Source: Arcobacter roscoffensis
GTDB taxonomy: Bacteria > Campylobacterota > Campylobacteria > Campylobacterales > Arcobacteraceae
Direction: 5' to 3'
Assembly (NCBI RefSeq): GCF_024267655.1
Contig: NZ_CP100595.1
Span: 2,728,001 to 2,792,000, forward strand
Length of the DNA: 64,000 nt
Shown here: piece after piece, positions 34,356 through 44,180 of the stretch
Layout of the letters: each line of letters starts with the position of its first letter
How positions within the stretch are numbered: position 1 is the first letter of the stretch
The notes under the pieces: model-generated
What the model saw: only the letters and a program-made list of their open reading frames with translations
Database searches by the model: none
Told to the model about the DNA's origin: nothing
Program-made: the position numbers and the translations under genes

Positions 34356-35321
34356 TTAAAAAGGCAAATATATCTTATCAATCAGCTCTTCATACTCTAA
34401 ATTGGCATTTGAGTCACAAGTAATACCCCCACCACTTTTATAGAATTGTTTATTATTTTCATCTTCTTCTATAAACCTAATCATTACTGAACTATCAAAA
34501 CTCTCCCCATCATATACTCCAAATATTCCTGTATAAAAGTCTCTATCATAATCTTCAATATGATTTAAAAGTTCAATTGTTTTTTTCTTTGGAGTTCCTG
34601 TAATTGAACCTGCTGGTAGCATTGAAGTTATAATTGTTCCTAGATTTTTTTGCCAATCATCTTCTAATTGTCCAGAAATTTTTGAGCTTACTTGTAAAAG
34701 CTTTTTATCTCCTGCATTAATTTTATCAATATATCTAAATTTATCCACTCTTACTTTTGAAGCAACCATACCTAAATCATTTCTAAGTAAATCTACAACC
34801 ATAGTATGCTCTGCCATTTCTTTTACATCACCTAAGATTTTAGCTTGAGCATTTAGAACTTTTGAATCAATAGTTCCTTTCATTGGATAAGTATAGATTT
34901 TATTTTTTTTAATTTTTACAAATCTTTCAGGAGAAAAACATACAAAATTATCATTTTCATTTTTATATCTAAGCTTAAATTTTGCATCAACTTTTTCATA
35001 AATTTCATCTAAAGAAAAAGATGTTTCTATTTTTGTTTTAGCAGTAAGGTTTTGTAAATATGTATTTCCTTTTTTTATCTCTTCTTGAAGGAAATCAAAC
35101 TTTTTTTTATATTCAGCAAAAGAAATAGGATATTTTTTTACATAAGTTTTATGTGTTGAAGTAGAGTTCTTTTTTGAGTTTATATCAAACTTTATATCTT
35201 TAGGTAGCTTATTAAGTTTTTCACAGTAAAACTTAGAAAAATCATATGAGACTATAAAGAAAAATGGCTCGTTTAACGAGCCATATTTATTTATTTCTTC
35301 TTCTATTAATTTCTTGTTCAA
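34356..35321 (-). CDS. pabB: Aminodeoxychorismate synthase component I PabB
   Basis: Converts chorismate and ammonia to aminodeoxychorismate for folate. The 321-residue protein is a chorismate-binding domain: FSPERFVKI, YPMKGTID and PAGSITGTPKKKT carry active-site residues, and DRDFYTGIFG is also diagnostic. It lacks the long N-terminal domain of E. coli PabB. The only in-frame start is TTG 35321, with no clear ribosome site, 10 bases after pyrB. A terminator-like hairpin lies in codons 13-20. Confidence 0.92.
   Translation of the reverse strand: MNKKLIEEEINKYGSLNEPFFFIVSYDFSKFYCEKLNKLPKDIKFDINSKKNSTSTHKTYVKKYPISFAEYKKKFDFLQEEIKKGNTYLQNLTAKTKIETSFSLDEIYEKVDAKFKLRYKNENDNFVCFSPERFVKIKKNKIYTYPMKGTIDSKVLNAQAKILGDVKEMAEHTMVVDLLRNDLGMVASKVRVDKFRYIDKINAGDKKLLQVSSKISGQLEDDWQKNLGTIITSMLPAGSITGTPKKKTIELLNHIEDYDRDFYTGIFGVYDGESFDSSVMIRFIEEDENNKQFYKSGGGITCDSNANLEYEELIDKIYLPF
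35260..35284 (-). terminator. Intrinsic terminator inside the start of pabB
   Basis: ATGGCTCGTT and AACGAGCCAT (35264-35284) form a perfect 10-bp dyad around one base, effectively an 8-bp GC-rich stem with a 5-base loop. On the minus strand it is followed directly by TTTTTCTTT. It encodes YGSLNEPF of PabB, yet has all features of a terminator for pyrB. Confidence 0.7.
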
Positions 35322-35331
35322 ATTATGTTTT

Positions 35332-36210
35332 TTATTGTAAAACTAATTTTTTTAGGGCAGCCATTCTAATAGCAACACCATTTGTAACTTGTTCTAATAC
35401 TTTATTTCTAGGGTCTTTTAGCATTTCATCTGAAATATCAACATTTCTATTTACAGGACCTGGATGTAATAATAAAATATCTCTATCACCCATCACTTCA
35501 CTTGTAATACAAAAGTCTTTTGCATATTCATTTAAAGATTCAAAATATACTTGATTATGTCTTTCAAGTTGAGTTCTTAAACTCATAATAATATCAACAT
35601 TATCAATCACATCATTTAAACTTGTGTAAGTTTTGAAATCATCACCTTCATATCTAAAACATTCAGGAGATACAAAAGAAACATCAATTCCAAATTTTGG
35701 TAATAATCTTTTATTTGATCCAGCAACTCTTGAAGTTCTTACATCTCCAACAATTGCAATACTTTTACCATCAGTTTGACCATCAAAATGCTCATAAATT
35801 GTAAACATATCAAGTAGTGCTTGTGTAGGATGAGCGTGTTTTCCATCACCTGCATTTAAGATAGGACACTCTACATAATCTTTTAGTTTATCAGGAAGTC
35901 CACACTCTGAATGTCTGATGATTAAAGCATCTGGTTTCATTGCATTTATATTTGCAACAGTATCAAAAATAGTTTCACCTTTTGAAGTTGATGAAGTTCC
36001 AACATCAAGTGATACTACCTCAGCACCAAGCCTTTTTGCTGCTATTTCAAAAGAACTTCTTGTTCTAGTTGAGTTCTCAAAAAATAGAGTAACAATAATC
36101 TTCCCTTTTAAAACCTCATTATATTCAAACTTTAAAAACTCTCTTGCGTCGTCAAATAAACTAACTATCTCTTCTTTAGAAAAATCTGAAGTTCTAATCA
36201 AATGCTGCAT
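35332..36210 (-). CDS. pyrB: Aspartate carbamoyltransferase PyrB
   Basis: Catalytic chain that joins carbamoyl phosphate and aspartate in pyrimidine synthesis. The 292-residue protein has the phosphate-binding FFENSTRTRSSFE, HPTQALLD, DVRTSRVAGSN and LHPGPVNRN. No pyrI is adjacent. pabB follows 10 bases downstream, but a terminator-like hairpin within pabB may separate expression. Confidence 0.96.
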   Translation of the reverse strand: MQHLIRTSDFSKEEIVSLFDDAREFLKFEYNEVLKGKIIVTLFFENSTRTRSSFEIAAKRLGAEVVSLDVGTSSTSKGETIFDTVANINAMKPDALIIRHSECGLPDKLKDYVECPILNAGDGKHAHPTQALLDMFTIYEHFDGQTDGKSIAIVGDVRTSRVAGSNKRLLPKFGIDVSFVSPECFRYEGDDFKTYTSLNDVIDNVDIIMSLRTQLERHNQVYFESLNEYAKDFCITSEVMGDRDILLLHPGPVNRNVDISDEMLKDPRNKVLEQVTNGVAIRMAALKKLVLQ

Positions 36211-36311
36211 TTTTTCCCTTTAATTTTAGTTTTTATTTTACCCAAAATGACTTTAAAGAAAAAACAACTTCACCAAAAACAGTTGTTAATATATGGTTTA
36301 AATTTTTTAGA

Positions 36312-36317
36312 TATAAT
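36312..36317 (+). promoter_or_regulatory. -10 element of the argD promoter
   Basis: TATAAT lies 33 bases before the argD ATG, which is preceded by AGGAAAAG. Confidence 0.55.
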
Positions 36318-36350
36318 CTTTTTTAATTTATAAAGTATTTAGGAAAAGAA

Positions 36351-37535
36351 ATGTTAGAACAATTAGATAAAGATTATGTACTTCAAACTTATGCAAGAAA
36401 CTATGTAAACTTCAAAAAAGGTATAAATGCAACTTTATTTGATGAAAATAATAAAGATTATATAGATTTCACATCAGGTATTGGAGTAGTTTCTGTTGGT
36501 CATGGTAATAAAGAAGTAGCAGATGCTATTTATAAACAAGTAAGTAATATTACACATATATCAAACCTTTATGCTATTGAACCACAGGCAAAATTAGGTG
36601 AAAAAATTGCAAAACTTTCAGGTATGGATGTTGCAACATTTTTTGCAAATAGTGGTGCAGAAGCAAATGAGGGAGCTATTAAACTTGCTAGAAAATATGG
36701 TGAAACTAAATTTGAAAATAAAAGATATAAAGTTATCACTTTAGAGCACTCATTTCATGGAAGAACTATTACAACTGTAAAAGCTACAGGTCAAAGCTCT
36801 ATGCATTCACCTAACTTTTCACCTTATCCAGATGGTTTTTCATATGATAATAAAATTGAAGATATTTATAAGTCAATTGATGAGGAAACAGTTGCTGTTA
36901 TGATTGAACTTGTTCAAGGTGAAGGTGGAGTTCAGCCTTTTGATAAAGAAGAGATTCAAAAACTAGCAAAATACTTAAAACAAAAAGACATTTTACTTAT
37001 CATTGATGAAGTACAAACAGGTGCATATAGAACTGGTGAATTTTTAGCTACGAATCTTTATGAGATTGAACCAGATATTATCACTATGGCAAAAGGTTTA
37101 GGTGGTGGTGTTCCAATTGGAGCAGTTGTTACAACACATAAAGACTTATTTACATATGGTGATCATGGTTCTACTTTTGGAGGGAACTATTTAAGTACTG
37201 CTGCATCATTAAAAGTTTTAGAAATTTTAGATAACTATAAAGACTCAGGAAAACTTGATGAAACAATCATTTATTTCCAAAATAGATTAAACAAAGTTTA
37301 TGAAGCAAATAAAGAGATATTTACAGGAAGTGTTGGATTAGGACTTATGAGAGGTCTTAGAGTAAAAGATGCAGATACATTAACTGAAATTATAAAAGCG
37401 TCTTTAAATGAAGGTTTACTTATTTTAAAAGCAGGAAAAAATACACTAAGAATGTTACCTGTTCTAACTATATCAAAAGAAGAGATTGATGAAGGTTTTA
37501 AAAGGCTAGAAAATGCACTTTCAAAAATCAAATAA
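36351..37535 (+). CDS. argD: Acetylornithine aminotransferase ArgD
   Basis: PLP enzyme of arginine synthesis that makes N-acetylornithine; many homologues also serve lysine synthesis. The 394-residue protein has FANSGAEANEGAIKLARKY, FHGRT, LIIDEVQTGAYRTG, the PLP lysine in MAKGLGGGVPIGA and HGSTFGGNYL. The TolC-like gene begins inside its last codons. Confidence 0.94.
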   Translation: MLEQLDKDYVLQTYARNYVNFKKGINATLFDENNKDYIDFTSGIGVVSVGHGNKEVADAIYKQVSNITHISNLYAIEPQAKLGEKIAKLSGMDVATFFANSGAEANEGAIKLARKYGETKFENKRYKVITLEHSFHGRTITTVKATGQSSMHSPNFSPYPDGFSYDNKIEDIYKSIDEETVAVMIELVQGEGGVQPFDKEEIQKLAKYLKQKDILLIIDEVQTGAYRTGEFLATNLYEIEPDIITMAKGLGGGVPIGAVVTTHKDLFTYGDHGSTFGGNYLSTAASLKVLEILDNYKDSGKLDETIIYFQNRLNKVYEANKEIFTGSVGLGLMRGLRVKDADTLTEIIKASLNEGLLILKAGKNTLRMLPVLTISKEEIDEGFKRLENALSKIK

Positions 37536-38703
37536 AATTAAACTACTTTTATGTAGTTTAATTAGTGTAAACCTTTTTGCAAATACTAATTTGGATGAAA
37601 GTATTTTATCTGATAGTAGAAAAAAAACTTTTGATTTAGAAAAAGAACAAGCTAAAGAAGATAGCTCAAAACTAAAAAAAGATTGGATAAACCAAGTTAT
37701 TTTTAAATATACAAAAAATTTAGGTGATGAGTATAAAAGTGAAACTTCTTCAATACGAATTGATCAGCCTATTTTTCAAAGTGGTGGGATTTATCAAGCT
37801 ATAAAATATGCTAACTCAACACATGATTATGCAAATCTTCAAATACAACAAGAAAGAAAAAATTTAATAAAAGATGCATATAACCTACTTTTTCAAATCA
37901 AAAAACTTGATTTAAATATCCAAAAAACAAAACTATCTTTAGCAAATGCAAAAATAGATGTTCAAAGAAAAAAAGAACAAGTTTTAAATGGATTTTTAGA
38001 TAGTTCATTTTTAGATAATGCACTACTTACTTTAAATAGTTCAAAACATACATTGGTTGATTTAAAATACCAAAAGCAAGAACTTATAAATAGTTTTGAA
38101 AACATCGCTTCTGGAAAATACAATAACTTTGAACTTCCAAAATTTGAATTTATTTCTAAAGAAGAGTATTTAGAAAAAAATATAGAACTAGAAAAAGCAA
38201 AAGCTTCTATTAAAAAAGATAAAAACTATTCACATATGACTATGGCTAGATATTTACCTAGTGTAAATGTGTACTATAACTATTCTAAAACACACTATTC
38301 TGATGGAAAACCAAATGCTGAACAAACCAATGATCAAACATATGGATTATATATTACTATGCCACTTGACTCAAGAGCATTAAATGACATTGAAAGTAAA
38401 AGAATTGAATATTTAAAATCTAAACTAAATCTAAAAAATAAGATTGATGACGAAAAAAGTTTTTTTAAAACAAAACTAGATAAACTTAGTATGCTAGAAG
38501 ACAGATTAAAAATTACTAGTGAAGATTTAAGCCTATATGACTCTATTTTAGAGATTATAAAAGAAGAAAAAGAGGCACAGATTAAAACGCAAAGTGATTA
38601 TGATACACTTAAGAATTCTAGAGATATTAAACTTTTAGATGCACAAGTATATAAAATTGACAAACAAATAATTTTATTGGAGCTATACTCAAAAGTTTAC
38701 TAA
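37513..38703 (+). CDS. TolC-family outer-membrane protein
   Basis: A 396-residue protein with a signal peptide (KIKLLLCSLISVNLFA) and two long coiled-coil regions separated by beta-rich segments (RYLPSVNVYYNYSKTHYSD, then TYGLYITMPLD), the TolC repeat plan. It is on the short side for TolC (usually 420-490). No pump or membrane-fusion protein gene is adjacent; a sensor kinase follows 15 bases later. It overlaps argD by 23 bases. The role is open: efflux, secretion, or a signal partner of the kinase. Confidence 0.75.
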   Translation: MHFQKSNKIKLLLCSLISVNLFANTNLDESILSDSRKKTFDLEKEQAKEDSSKLKKDWINQVIFKYTKNLGDEYKSETSSIRIDQPIFQSGGIYQAIKYANSTHDYANLQIQQERKNLIKDAYNLLFQIKKLDLNIQKTKLSLANAKIDVQRKKEQVLNGFLDSSFLDNALLTLNSSKHTLVDLKYQKQELINSFENIASGKYNNFELPKFEFISKEEYLEKNIELEKAKASIKKDKNYSHMTMARYLPSVNVYYNYSKTHYSDGKPNAEQTNDQTYGLYITMPLDSRALNDIESKRIEYLKSKLNLKNKIDDEKSFFKTKLDKLSMLEDRLKITSEDLSLYDSILEIIKEEKEAQIKTQSDYDTLKNSRDIKLLDAQVYKIDKQIILLELYSKVY

Positions 38704-38718
38704 ATAAAAAGGAAGTAT

Positions 38719-40674
38719 ATGAAAAAAATCAATAATATCACATATTGGATCATAATACTTCCTATCATTGCAGTACTTTTAACTTCTAGTATTTTAACTT
38801 ATGAATTTATTTCTTATGAAAATAAAGAGTTTAAAGAAGAAATAGAAAACATTCAAACAAATTATGCAGAAGAAATTAAAAAAACAATAAAAAATAGAGT
38901 AAATAGGACTATTAAACTTATTGAAACTCAAACTAAACTAAATACCATTGAAGAAAAAAACAATATTAAGAATATCGTTAATATTGGATATAAAACAATC
39001 AAACAGATATATCTACAAAATGAATCAAAATCAAAAGAAGAAATTCTTAATCTGATAATTAAAAGTTTAGACCCTCAAAGATTTTACTCAAATGCTAGTG
39101 GCTACTTTTTTATAATCGATTTAAATGATAAAGTTATTATGCAACCTCAAACTCCATCACATGTAGGAAAAACTCTTTCAAATCTACAAGATAAAGAAGG
39201 AAAATACTTCATAAAAGAGTTTAAAGAAATTGTAACAACAAAAAAAGAGGGTTTTACAACATGGCATTGGAAAAAACCTAAAACAAACAGAATTGAGAAA
39301 AAACTTGGATATGTAAAACTATTTGAGCCTTTAGGTATTTACATAGGAACAGCAAAATATATTGAAGATATTGATAAGAAAATACAAAATCAAGTTCTTA
39401 GAATTATAGATACTGTAAGTTATGGAAAAGATGAGTATCTATTTGTTGTTAATCAACACGGAACAACCTTATCTCATATAAATAAGTCTTTTATTAATAA
39501 AAAGATAGAAACACTTTCAGAGATTGAACAAAATGTTATTAAAAATATCTTAGAAAAAGGCGCTATTGAAGGTGGTTCATTTTTAGGATATACACCTACT
39601 AGCCATAATATCTCAAAAAAACTATCAAAAAAAATCTCTTTTGTAAAAAAAGTTCCAAAGTTAAACTGGGTAATAGGTACAGGACAATACACTACAAAAA
39701 TTCAAGAGCAAATACAAAAGAAAAAGCTTAATTTAGAAAAAGAAGTAAAAGATGCAAAATATAAAATTATAATTATTTCAGCAGCTATTAGTTTAATTTT
39801 AATAATTATATTAGTATTGATATCAAGAAGAATAGACTCACAATTTAAAAAATATGAAAATGAATTGAAACAAAATAATAAGGAATTAAAAAAACTAAAC
39901 GAGTCTTTAGAAATGCAAGTAAAAGAGCAAGTTTTAAAAATAAGAAAAACAGATGATATGTTAAACCAACAATCAAGATTGGCTTCAATGGGTGAAATGA
40001 TAGGAAATATAGCTCATCAATGGAGACAGCCACTATCAACAATAAGTACAATTGCTTCTGGTACAAAACTTGAAGATGAACTAAACTTAATGAACAAAGA
40101 GAAGCTTTATAAAAATCTAGACTTGATAGTTTCAAATACCCAACACTTATCTAATACAATTGAAGATTTTAGGAACTTCTTTAAAAAAGACAAAGCAAGA
40201 GTAAACTTTAATTTAAAAAATACAATTGAAAAAGTTATCAGTTTAATTTCTGCTAGTTTAAAAAATAAAGAGATACATATAGAACTTGATATTGATGATA
40301 GTATTGAGCTTTATACTTTAGAAAATGAACTAACTCAAGCTATTTTAAATATCTTAAATAACTCTAAAGATGCTTTATTAGAAAAAGATTTTGACTATAA
40401 GATTATTAATATAAAAGCTTTTACTAAAAATGATAAAACATATATTGAAATTTATGATAATGGTGGAGGAATAAAAGATAATATTATAAACAAAATCTTT
40501 GAGCCATATTTTACAACAAAATTTCAAGCACAAGGAACGGGAATAGGTTTATATATGACAAGAACAATCATTGTAAATCATATGAAAGGTAAACTCTTAG
40601 CTAAAAATATTCAAATAGAAGCTAAAAATAAAAAGTATAAAGCTGCTTTAATACAAATTATATTAGATAAGTAA
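38719..40674 (+). CDS. Sensor histidine kinase with tandem Cache-like domain
   Basis: A 651-residue membrane kinase. Order: TM helix about 9-30, periplasmic double Cache-like module about 35-345 (YFFIIDLNDKVIMQP with YIGTAKY, then YLFVVNQHGTTLSH with WVIGTGQY), TM helix about 349-370, coiled coil, HisKA with His433 in GNIAHQWRQPL, and an ATPase domain (ILNNSKDALL, DNGGGI, GTGIGLYMT). No receiver domain. AAGGAAG precedes the ATG. No response regulator is adjacent; its ligand may be a small organic molecule, as is typical of Cache domains. Confidence 0.9.
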   Translation: MKKINNITYWIIILPIIAVLLTSSILTYEFISYENKEFKEEIENIQTNYAEEIKKTIKNRVNRTIKLIETQTKLNTIEEKNNIKNIVNIGYKTIKQIYLQNESKSKEEILNLIIKSLDPQRFYSNASGYFFIIDLNDKVIMQPQTPSHVGKTLSNLQDKEGKYFIKEFKEIVTTKKEGFTTWHWKKPKTNRIEKKLGYVKLFEPLGIYIGTAKYIEDIDKKIQNQVLRIIDTVSYGKDEYLFVVNQHGTTLSHINKSFINKKIETLSEIEQNVIKNILEKGAIEGGSFLGYTPTSHNISKKLSKKISFVKKVPKLNWVIGTGQYTTKIQEQIQKKKLNLEKEVKDAKYKIIIISAAISLILIIILVLISRRIDSQFKKYENELKQNNKELKKLNESLEMQVKEQVLKIRKTDDMLNQQSRLASMGEMIGNIAHQWRQPLSTISTIASGTKLEDELNLMNKEKLYKNLDLIVSNTQHLSNTIEDFRNFFKKDKARVNFNLKNTIEKVISLISASLKNKEIHIELDIDDSIELYTLENELTQAILNILNNSKDALLEKDFDYKIINIKAFTKNDKTYIEIYDNGGGIKDNIINKIFEPYFTTKFQAQGTGIGLYMTRTIIVNHMKGKLLAKNIQIEAKNKKYKAALIQIILDK

Positions 40675-40695
40675 AAGAGTTAAACTCTTTTACTT
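40669..40695. terminator. Bidirectional terminator between the Cache kinase and pyk
   Basis: AAGTAAAAGAG (40669-40679) pairs perfectly with CTCTTTTACTT (40685-40695) around TTAAA. The kinase stop codon (40672-40674) is in the left arm. The core is nearly identical to the hairpin at the rho stop. Confidence 0.75.
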
Positions 40696-40696
40696 A

Positions 40697-42139
40697 CTAT
40701 TTATTTTTGAAATTTAAATAGTACTCAATTTCAGATGGTGTTAAAATCTTAATAGTATTTGTACTTCCTGGCATTCCTACAGGATAACCTACCGTTGCTA
40801 CATAAGTCTCACTTTTATCCAATAAACCTTTTGCATCAAGTTCTTTAAGCATTTTTTGGAACATTTTTGAAGCTTGTGCTTCTTTTATTGTACCAATTGG
40901 TTTTACACCCCAAATTGCTGTTAAGGCTGATAATATCTTCTTTTTATGAGTAAATGCATAAATAGGAGTTCTTGGTCTATACCTTGACATTTTTATTGCT
41001 GATTTACCTGAACTTGTAAGGGCTAAAATACCTCTTGCTCCTAAATCATCAGCAAGTTTTGTAACTGTTGCTTGAATAACATCAAAATGATCTAAATAAT
41101 CAAATTTTGCTTGTTTATCAAAGTTATAAATATCTTCTGTTCTTGCAATAATATTACTCATAGTATCAACAACATTAATTGGATCTTCTCCAACTGCACT
41201 CTCTTCACTTAACATAACAACATCAGTTCCATCAAGTACTGCATTTGCTACATCTGAGATTTCGGCTCTTGTTGCTCTTTCGTTATGAGTCATAGATAGA
41301 AGCATTTGTGTTGCTGTAATTACAGGCATTCCAACATTATTTGCTTTTTTAATAAGCATTTTTTGAATAGTTGGTACATCATAATAAGGAACTTCAATAC
41401 CTAAATCTCCCCTTGCAACCATAAGTCCATCTGATTCTTCAATAATCTCATCAATATTTTCAACTGCATCAAACTTCTCAATCTTTGCTATTAATTTACC
41501 TCTGTAGCCATTTAGAAGTTTTCTTGCTTTTTTCATATCCTTTGCATTTTGAACAAATGAAATTGCAAAGTAATCAACTTGGTTTTCAACACCCCAAGCA
41601 ATATCTTTTTCATCTTTTTTTGTAATTACATCAATATCAATAACTGTATTTGGAAAGTTTACACCCTTTCTTGATGATAAAATACCATGATTTTCGATTT
41701 TTGCTTGAACCTCATCACCAGTTTGGATAACCTTTGCTCTAATTGTTCCATCATATAAATAGATATATTCATCTACTTTTACTTTACTTAAAATATCAGG
41801 ATAATTAATAGATACTATATATTTTTTATCAGCTTGTTTATACCCTACTATTTCATCTTTTAAGAAAGTTATTACATCACCTCTATGTAATTCAAAAGGT
41901 TCTTTTAAATCTCCAATTCTAACTTTTGGACCTGAAATATCTTGTAAAACACCAACTGTTTTATTTAAGTTTTTCATTGCTGTTCTAATATTATCAAGTG
42001 TTTCTTTATGATACTCATGACTTCCATGAGAAAAGTTTAATCTAAACATGTTTGCACCTGCTTTTATTAAACCTTCAATTGTTTCAATACTATGGCTTGA
42101 TGGCCCTAATGTTGCCAAAATTTTTGTTCTTTTATCCAC
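40697..42139 (-). CDS. pyk: Pyruvate kinase
   Basis: Makes pyruvate and ATP from phosphoenolpyruvate. The 480-residue protein has TKILATLGPSS, FRLNFSHGSHE, KIENHGIL, the active-site Lys in LIAKIEKFDAVEN, and VARGDLGIEVP, followed by MLLSMTHNERATRAEISDVA. The start is GTG 42139-42137 with AAGGAG at 6 bases. It is monocistronic. Confidence 0.95.
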   Translation of the reverse strand: MDKRTKILATLGPSSHSIETIEGLIKAGANMFRLNFSHGSHEYHKETLDNIRTAMKNLNKTVGVLQDISGPKVRIGDLKEPFELHRGDVITFLKDEIVGYKQADKKYIVSINYPDILSKVKVDEYIYLYDGTIRAKVIQTGDEVQAKIENHGILSSRKGVNFPNTVIDIDVITKKDEKDIAWGVENQVDYFAISFVQNAKDMKKARKLLNGYRGKLIAKIEKFDAVENIDEIIEESDGLMVARGDLGIEVPYYDVPTIQKMLIKKANNVGMPVITATQMLLSMTHNERATRAEISDVANAVLDGTDVVMLSEESAVGEDPINVVDTMSNIIARTEDIYNFDKQAKFDYLDHFDVIQATVTKLADDLGARGILALTSSGKSAIKMSRYRPRTPIYAFTHKKKILSALTAIWGVKPIGTIKEAQASKMFQKMLKELDAKGLLDKSETYVATVGYPVGMPGSTNTIKILTPSEIEYYLNFKNK

Positions 42140-42264
42140 AGTTTCTCCTTTTTTTAATGCAAATATTATAGCACAAATATATTACATATTAATTACGATT
42201 TTTAACACAATTATTTCACACTACTTATGTTAAAATGTTAAGACTTAAAAATAAAGGTTTTGAA

Positions 42265-42993
42265 ATGAAATATTTTAACTTAAAAACTTTTGTATCATCA
42301 ATAGCAGCAGTAGCTATTCTAACTGGATGTACATCAGGTTCAACAGGAAATCAAACAATTGACAATAATCAAAGAGCTATTATTGGTACAACAATAGGTG
42401 CTTTAGCTGGTATTGCTTTAGGAAACAATGTTGGGGGTGGAAGTAAAAGTAGGAATAAAACAATTGGCGCTTTAGCAGGAGCTGCTATTGGTGGATATGT
42501 TGGATACAGAATGGATCAGCAAGCAAAAGAAGTAGCTGATAGCTTAAATACAACAGTAAACAATGACCCAAATGCAGTACTTGATCCAAGCCAAGACTTA
42601 ATTGTATCACATACAGACAACTACGTAAAGATTATCTTTAGAGATGATATGATGTTTGCTACAAACTCTGCAAACCCAACACCAAGTGCTACAAGTAAAA
42701 TTGCAAAAGTAAATGGTGTTTTACAAAAATATCCAAACACTATAGTTCAAGTAGTAGGACATACGGATAGTAGAGGAAGCTACGAATATAATAAAACTCT
42801 TTCTGAAAAAAGAGCTTCAAATGTAGGAAATACTATTTATAGCGCAGGAATAAAAAACCAGATTTTCTCAAAAGGTTGTTCTTATGACAAACCAGTAGCA
42901 CCAAATACAAATGAAACAAATATGGCTTTAAATAGAAGAGTAGAAGTATACCTTTATGCAAATGCAAATGCGGTAGTTGATACTTGTAAATAG
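42265..42993 (+). CDS. OmpA-family lipoprotein with glycine zipper
   Basis: Outer-membrane lipoprotein. A signal peptide with lipobox LTGC is followed by two glycine-zipper repeats (IIGTTIGALAGIALGNNVGG, then TIGALAGAAIGGYVGYRMD) and a C-terminal OmpA-like peptidoglycan-binding domain (VVGHTDSRGSYEYNKTLSEKRA, Asp and Arg conserved). The architecture matches YiaD/Pal-like proteins. I start at ATG 42265, 7 bases after AAAGG; the frame opens at 42235 but the extra residues would disrupt the signal peptide. Confidence 0.9.
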   Translation: MKYFNLKTFVSSIAAVAILTGCTSGSTGNQTIDNNQRAIIGTTIGALAGIALGNNVGGGSKSRNKTIGALAGAAIGGYVGYRMDQQAKEVADSLNTTVNNDPNAVLDPSQDLIVSHTDNYVKIIFRDDMMFATNSANPTPSATSKIAKVNGVLQKYPNTIVQVVGHTDSRGSYEYNKTLSEKRASNVGNTIYSAGIKNQIFSKGCSYDKPVAPNTNETNMALNRRVEVYLYANANAVVDTCK

Positions 42994-43056
42994 AAGATTT
43001 TTTCTTCTATTTATAATCATTTCACCTTCCATTTCTTCTTCAAATAAACTTTTAGA

Positions 43057-43062
43057 TACAAT
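43057..43062 (+). promoter_or_regulatory. -10 element adjoining the methyltransferase start
   Basis: TACAAT ends 6 bases before ATG 43069, and no ribosome site lies between them. Transcription would start at or next to the ATG, making a leaderless mRNA. Confidence 0.5.
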
Positions 43063-43068
43063 TGCTTT

Positions 43069-44076
43069 ATGATAAGATTTAATGAATATTTTAACGACTG
43101 GCTATATGGAAATAATGGCTACTATGCAAACTATAAACAAATAGGAAAAGAAGGGGATTTTTATACTTCGGTTTCTACAAGTTCTTTTTTTGGTGGAACA
43201 ATTGCTAAAAGACTAATTGATTCTATTGAAAAAAATATCCTTCCTAAAAATACAACCTTAGTTGAAGTTGGTGCCCATCATGGCTACTTACTTGCTGATA
43301 TAATTCAGTTTATTTATACTTTAAAACCAAAGCTTCTCGAAACCCTAAATTTTGCAATTGTTGAAAGATTTGAAAATCTACAAGAACAGCAAAAGAACTA
43401 CTTAAAAGACTCATTTGGTGATGTTATAAAAATCAAACACTACAATGATATCAGTGAAGTAAAATTAAACAATGCCTTTATTGTAGCAAATGAGATTTTT
43501 GATGCCTTTGGATGTGATTTAGTTTATACAAATAAAGATGGTATTTTACAAAATGCCTATGTAAATGAGCATAAAATTGAGTTTAAAGATTGCCAAGACG
43601 TAGAACTAATTGAGCATTGTAAAAAATATAGTATTGAAAAAGGTGAGGTTTGTTTAAACTATAAAGAGTTTGTTCAAACTATTTGTAAAAATATAAGCTC
43701 TTTTGAGTTTTTAACATTTGATTATGGGGATAGATATCCTAGAAATGACTTTTCTACAAGAATATATGAAAGTCATAATGTTTATCCTATCTTTGATGAA
43801 GAGATTCACTTAAAAAAATTATTTAAGAAAAGTGACATCACTTACGATGTACATTTCAACTATCTAAAAGACCTATTTTTACAAGAAAATGTAAAAGATG
43901 TAAAGTTTAACACTCAACTAAAATCACTTGTTGACTTTGGAATTTTGGATTTATTAGAAATTTTAAAAGCAAATGTTGATGAAAACACTTATTTAAGAGA
44001 GACTCAAAAAGTCAAGATACTACTTGAACCAACAGGAATGGGAGATAGATTCAAAACTCTTAGCATAATAAAGTAG
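43069..44076 (+). CDS. SAM-dependent methyltransferase, MidA/NDUFAF7 family
   Basis: A 335-residue protein of the DUF185/MidA family. The opening FNEYFNDWLYGNNGYY, then GKEGDFYTSV, and the SAM-binding LVEVGAHHGYLLADII are characteristic, as are VANEIFDAFGCD and the C-terminal GMGDRFKTL. The mitochondrial relative methylates a complex I subunit arginine; the bacterial substrate is unknown. Confidence 0.85.
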   Translation: MIRFNEYFNDWLYGNNGYYANYKQIGKEGDFYTSVSTSSFFGGTIAKRLIDSIEKNILPKNTTLVEVGAHHGYLLADIIQFIYTLKPKLLETLNFAIVERFENLQEQQKNYLKDSFGDVIKIKHYNDISEVKLNNAFIVANEIFDAFGCDLVYTNKDGILQNAYVNEHKIEFKDCQDVELIEHCKKYSIEKGEVCLNYKEFVQTICKNISSFEFLTFDYGDRYPRNDFSTRIYESHNVYPIFDEEIHLKKLFKKSDITYDVHFNYLKDLFLQENVKDVKFNTQLKSLVDFGILDLLEILKANVDENTYLRETQKVKILLEPTGMGDRFKTLSIIK

Positions 44077-44169
44077 ATTATATTATACTTTATTATGTCA
44101 ATAAGTTACAGTTTTTATTCATTGATACATTTTTTCACATTTTTCACATTTTGTAAAATCATAATTTGT

Positions 44170-44175
44170 TATAAT
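44170..44175 (+). promoter_or_regulatory. -10 element adjoining the FIST kinase start
   Basis: A perfect TATAAT ends 5 bases before ATG 44181 with no ribosome site between, which points to a leaderless mRNA. Confidence 0.5.
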
Positions 44176-44180
44176 TTCGT

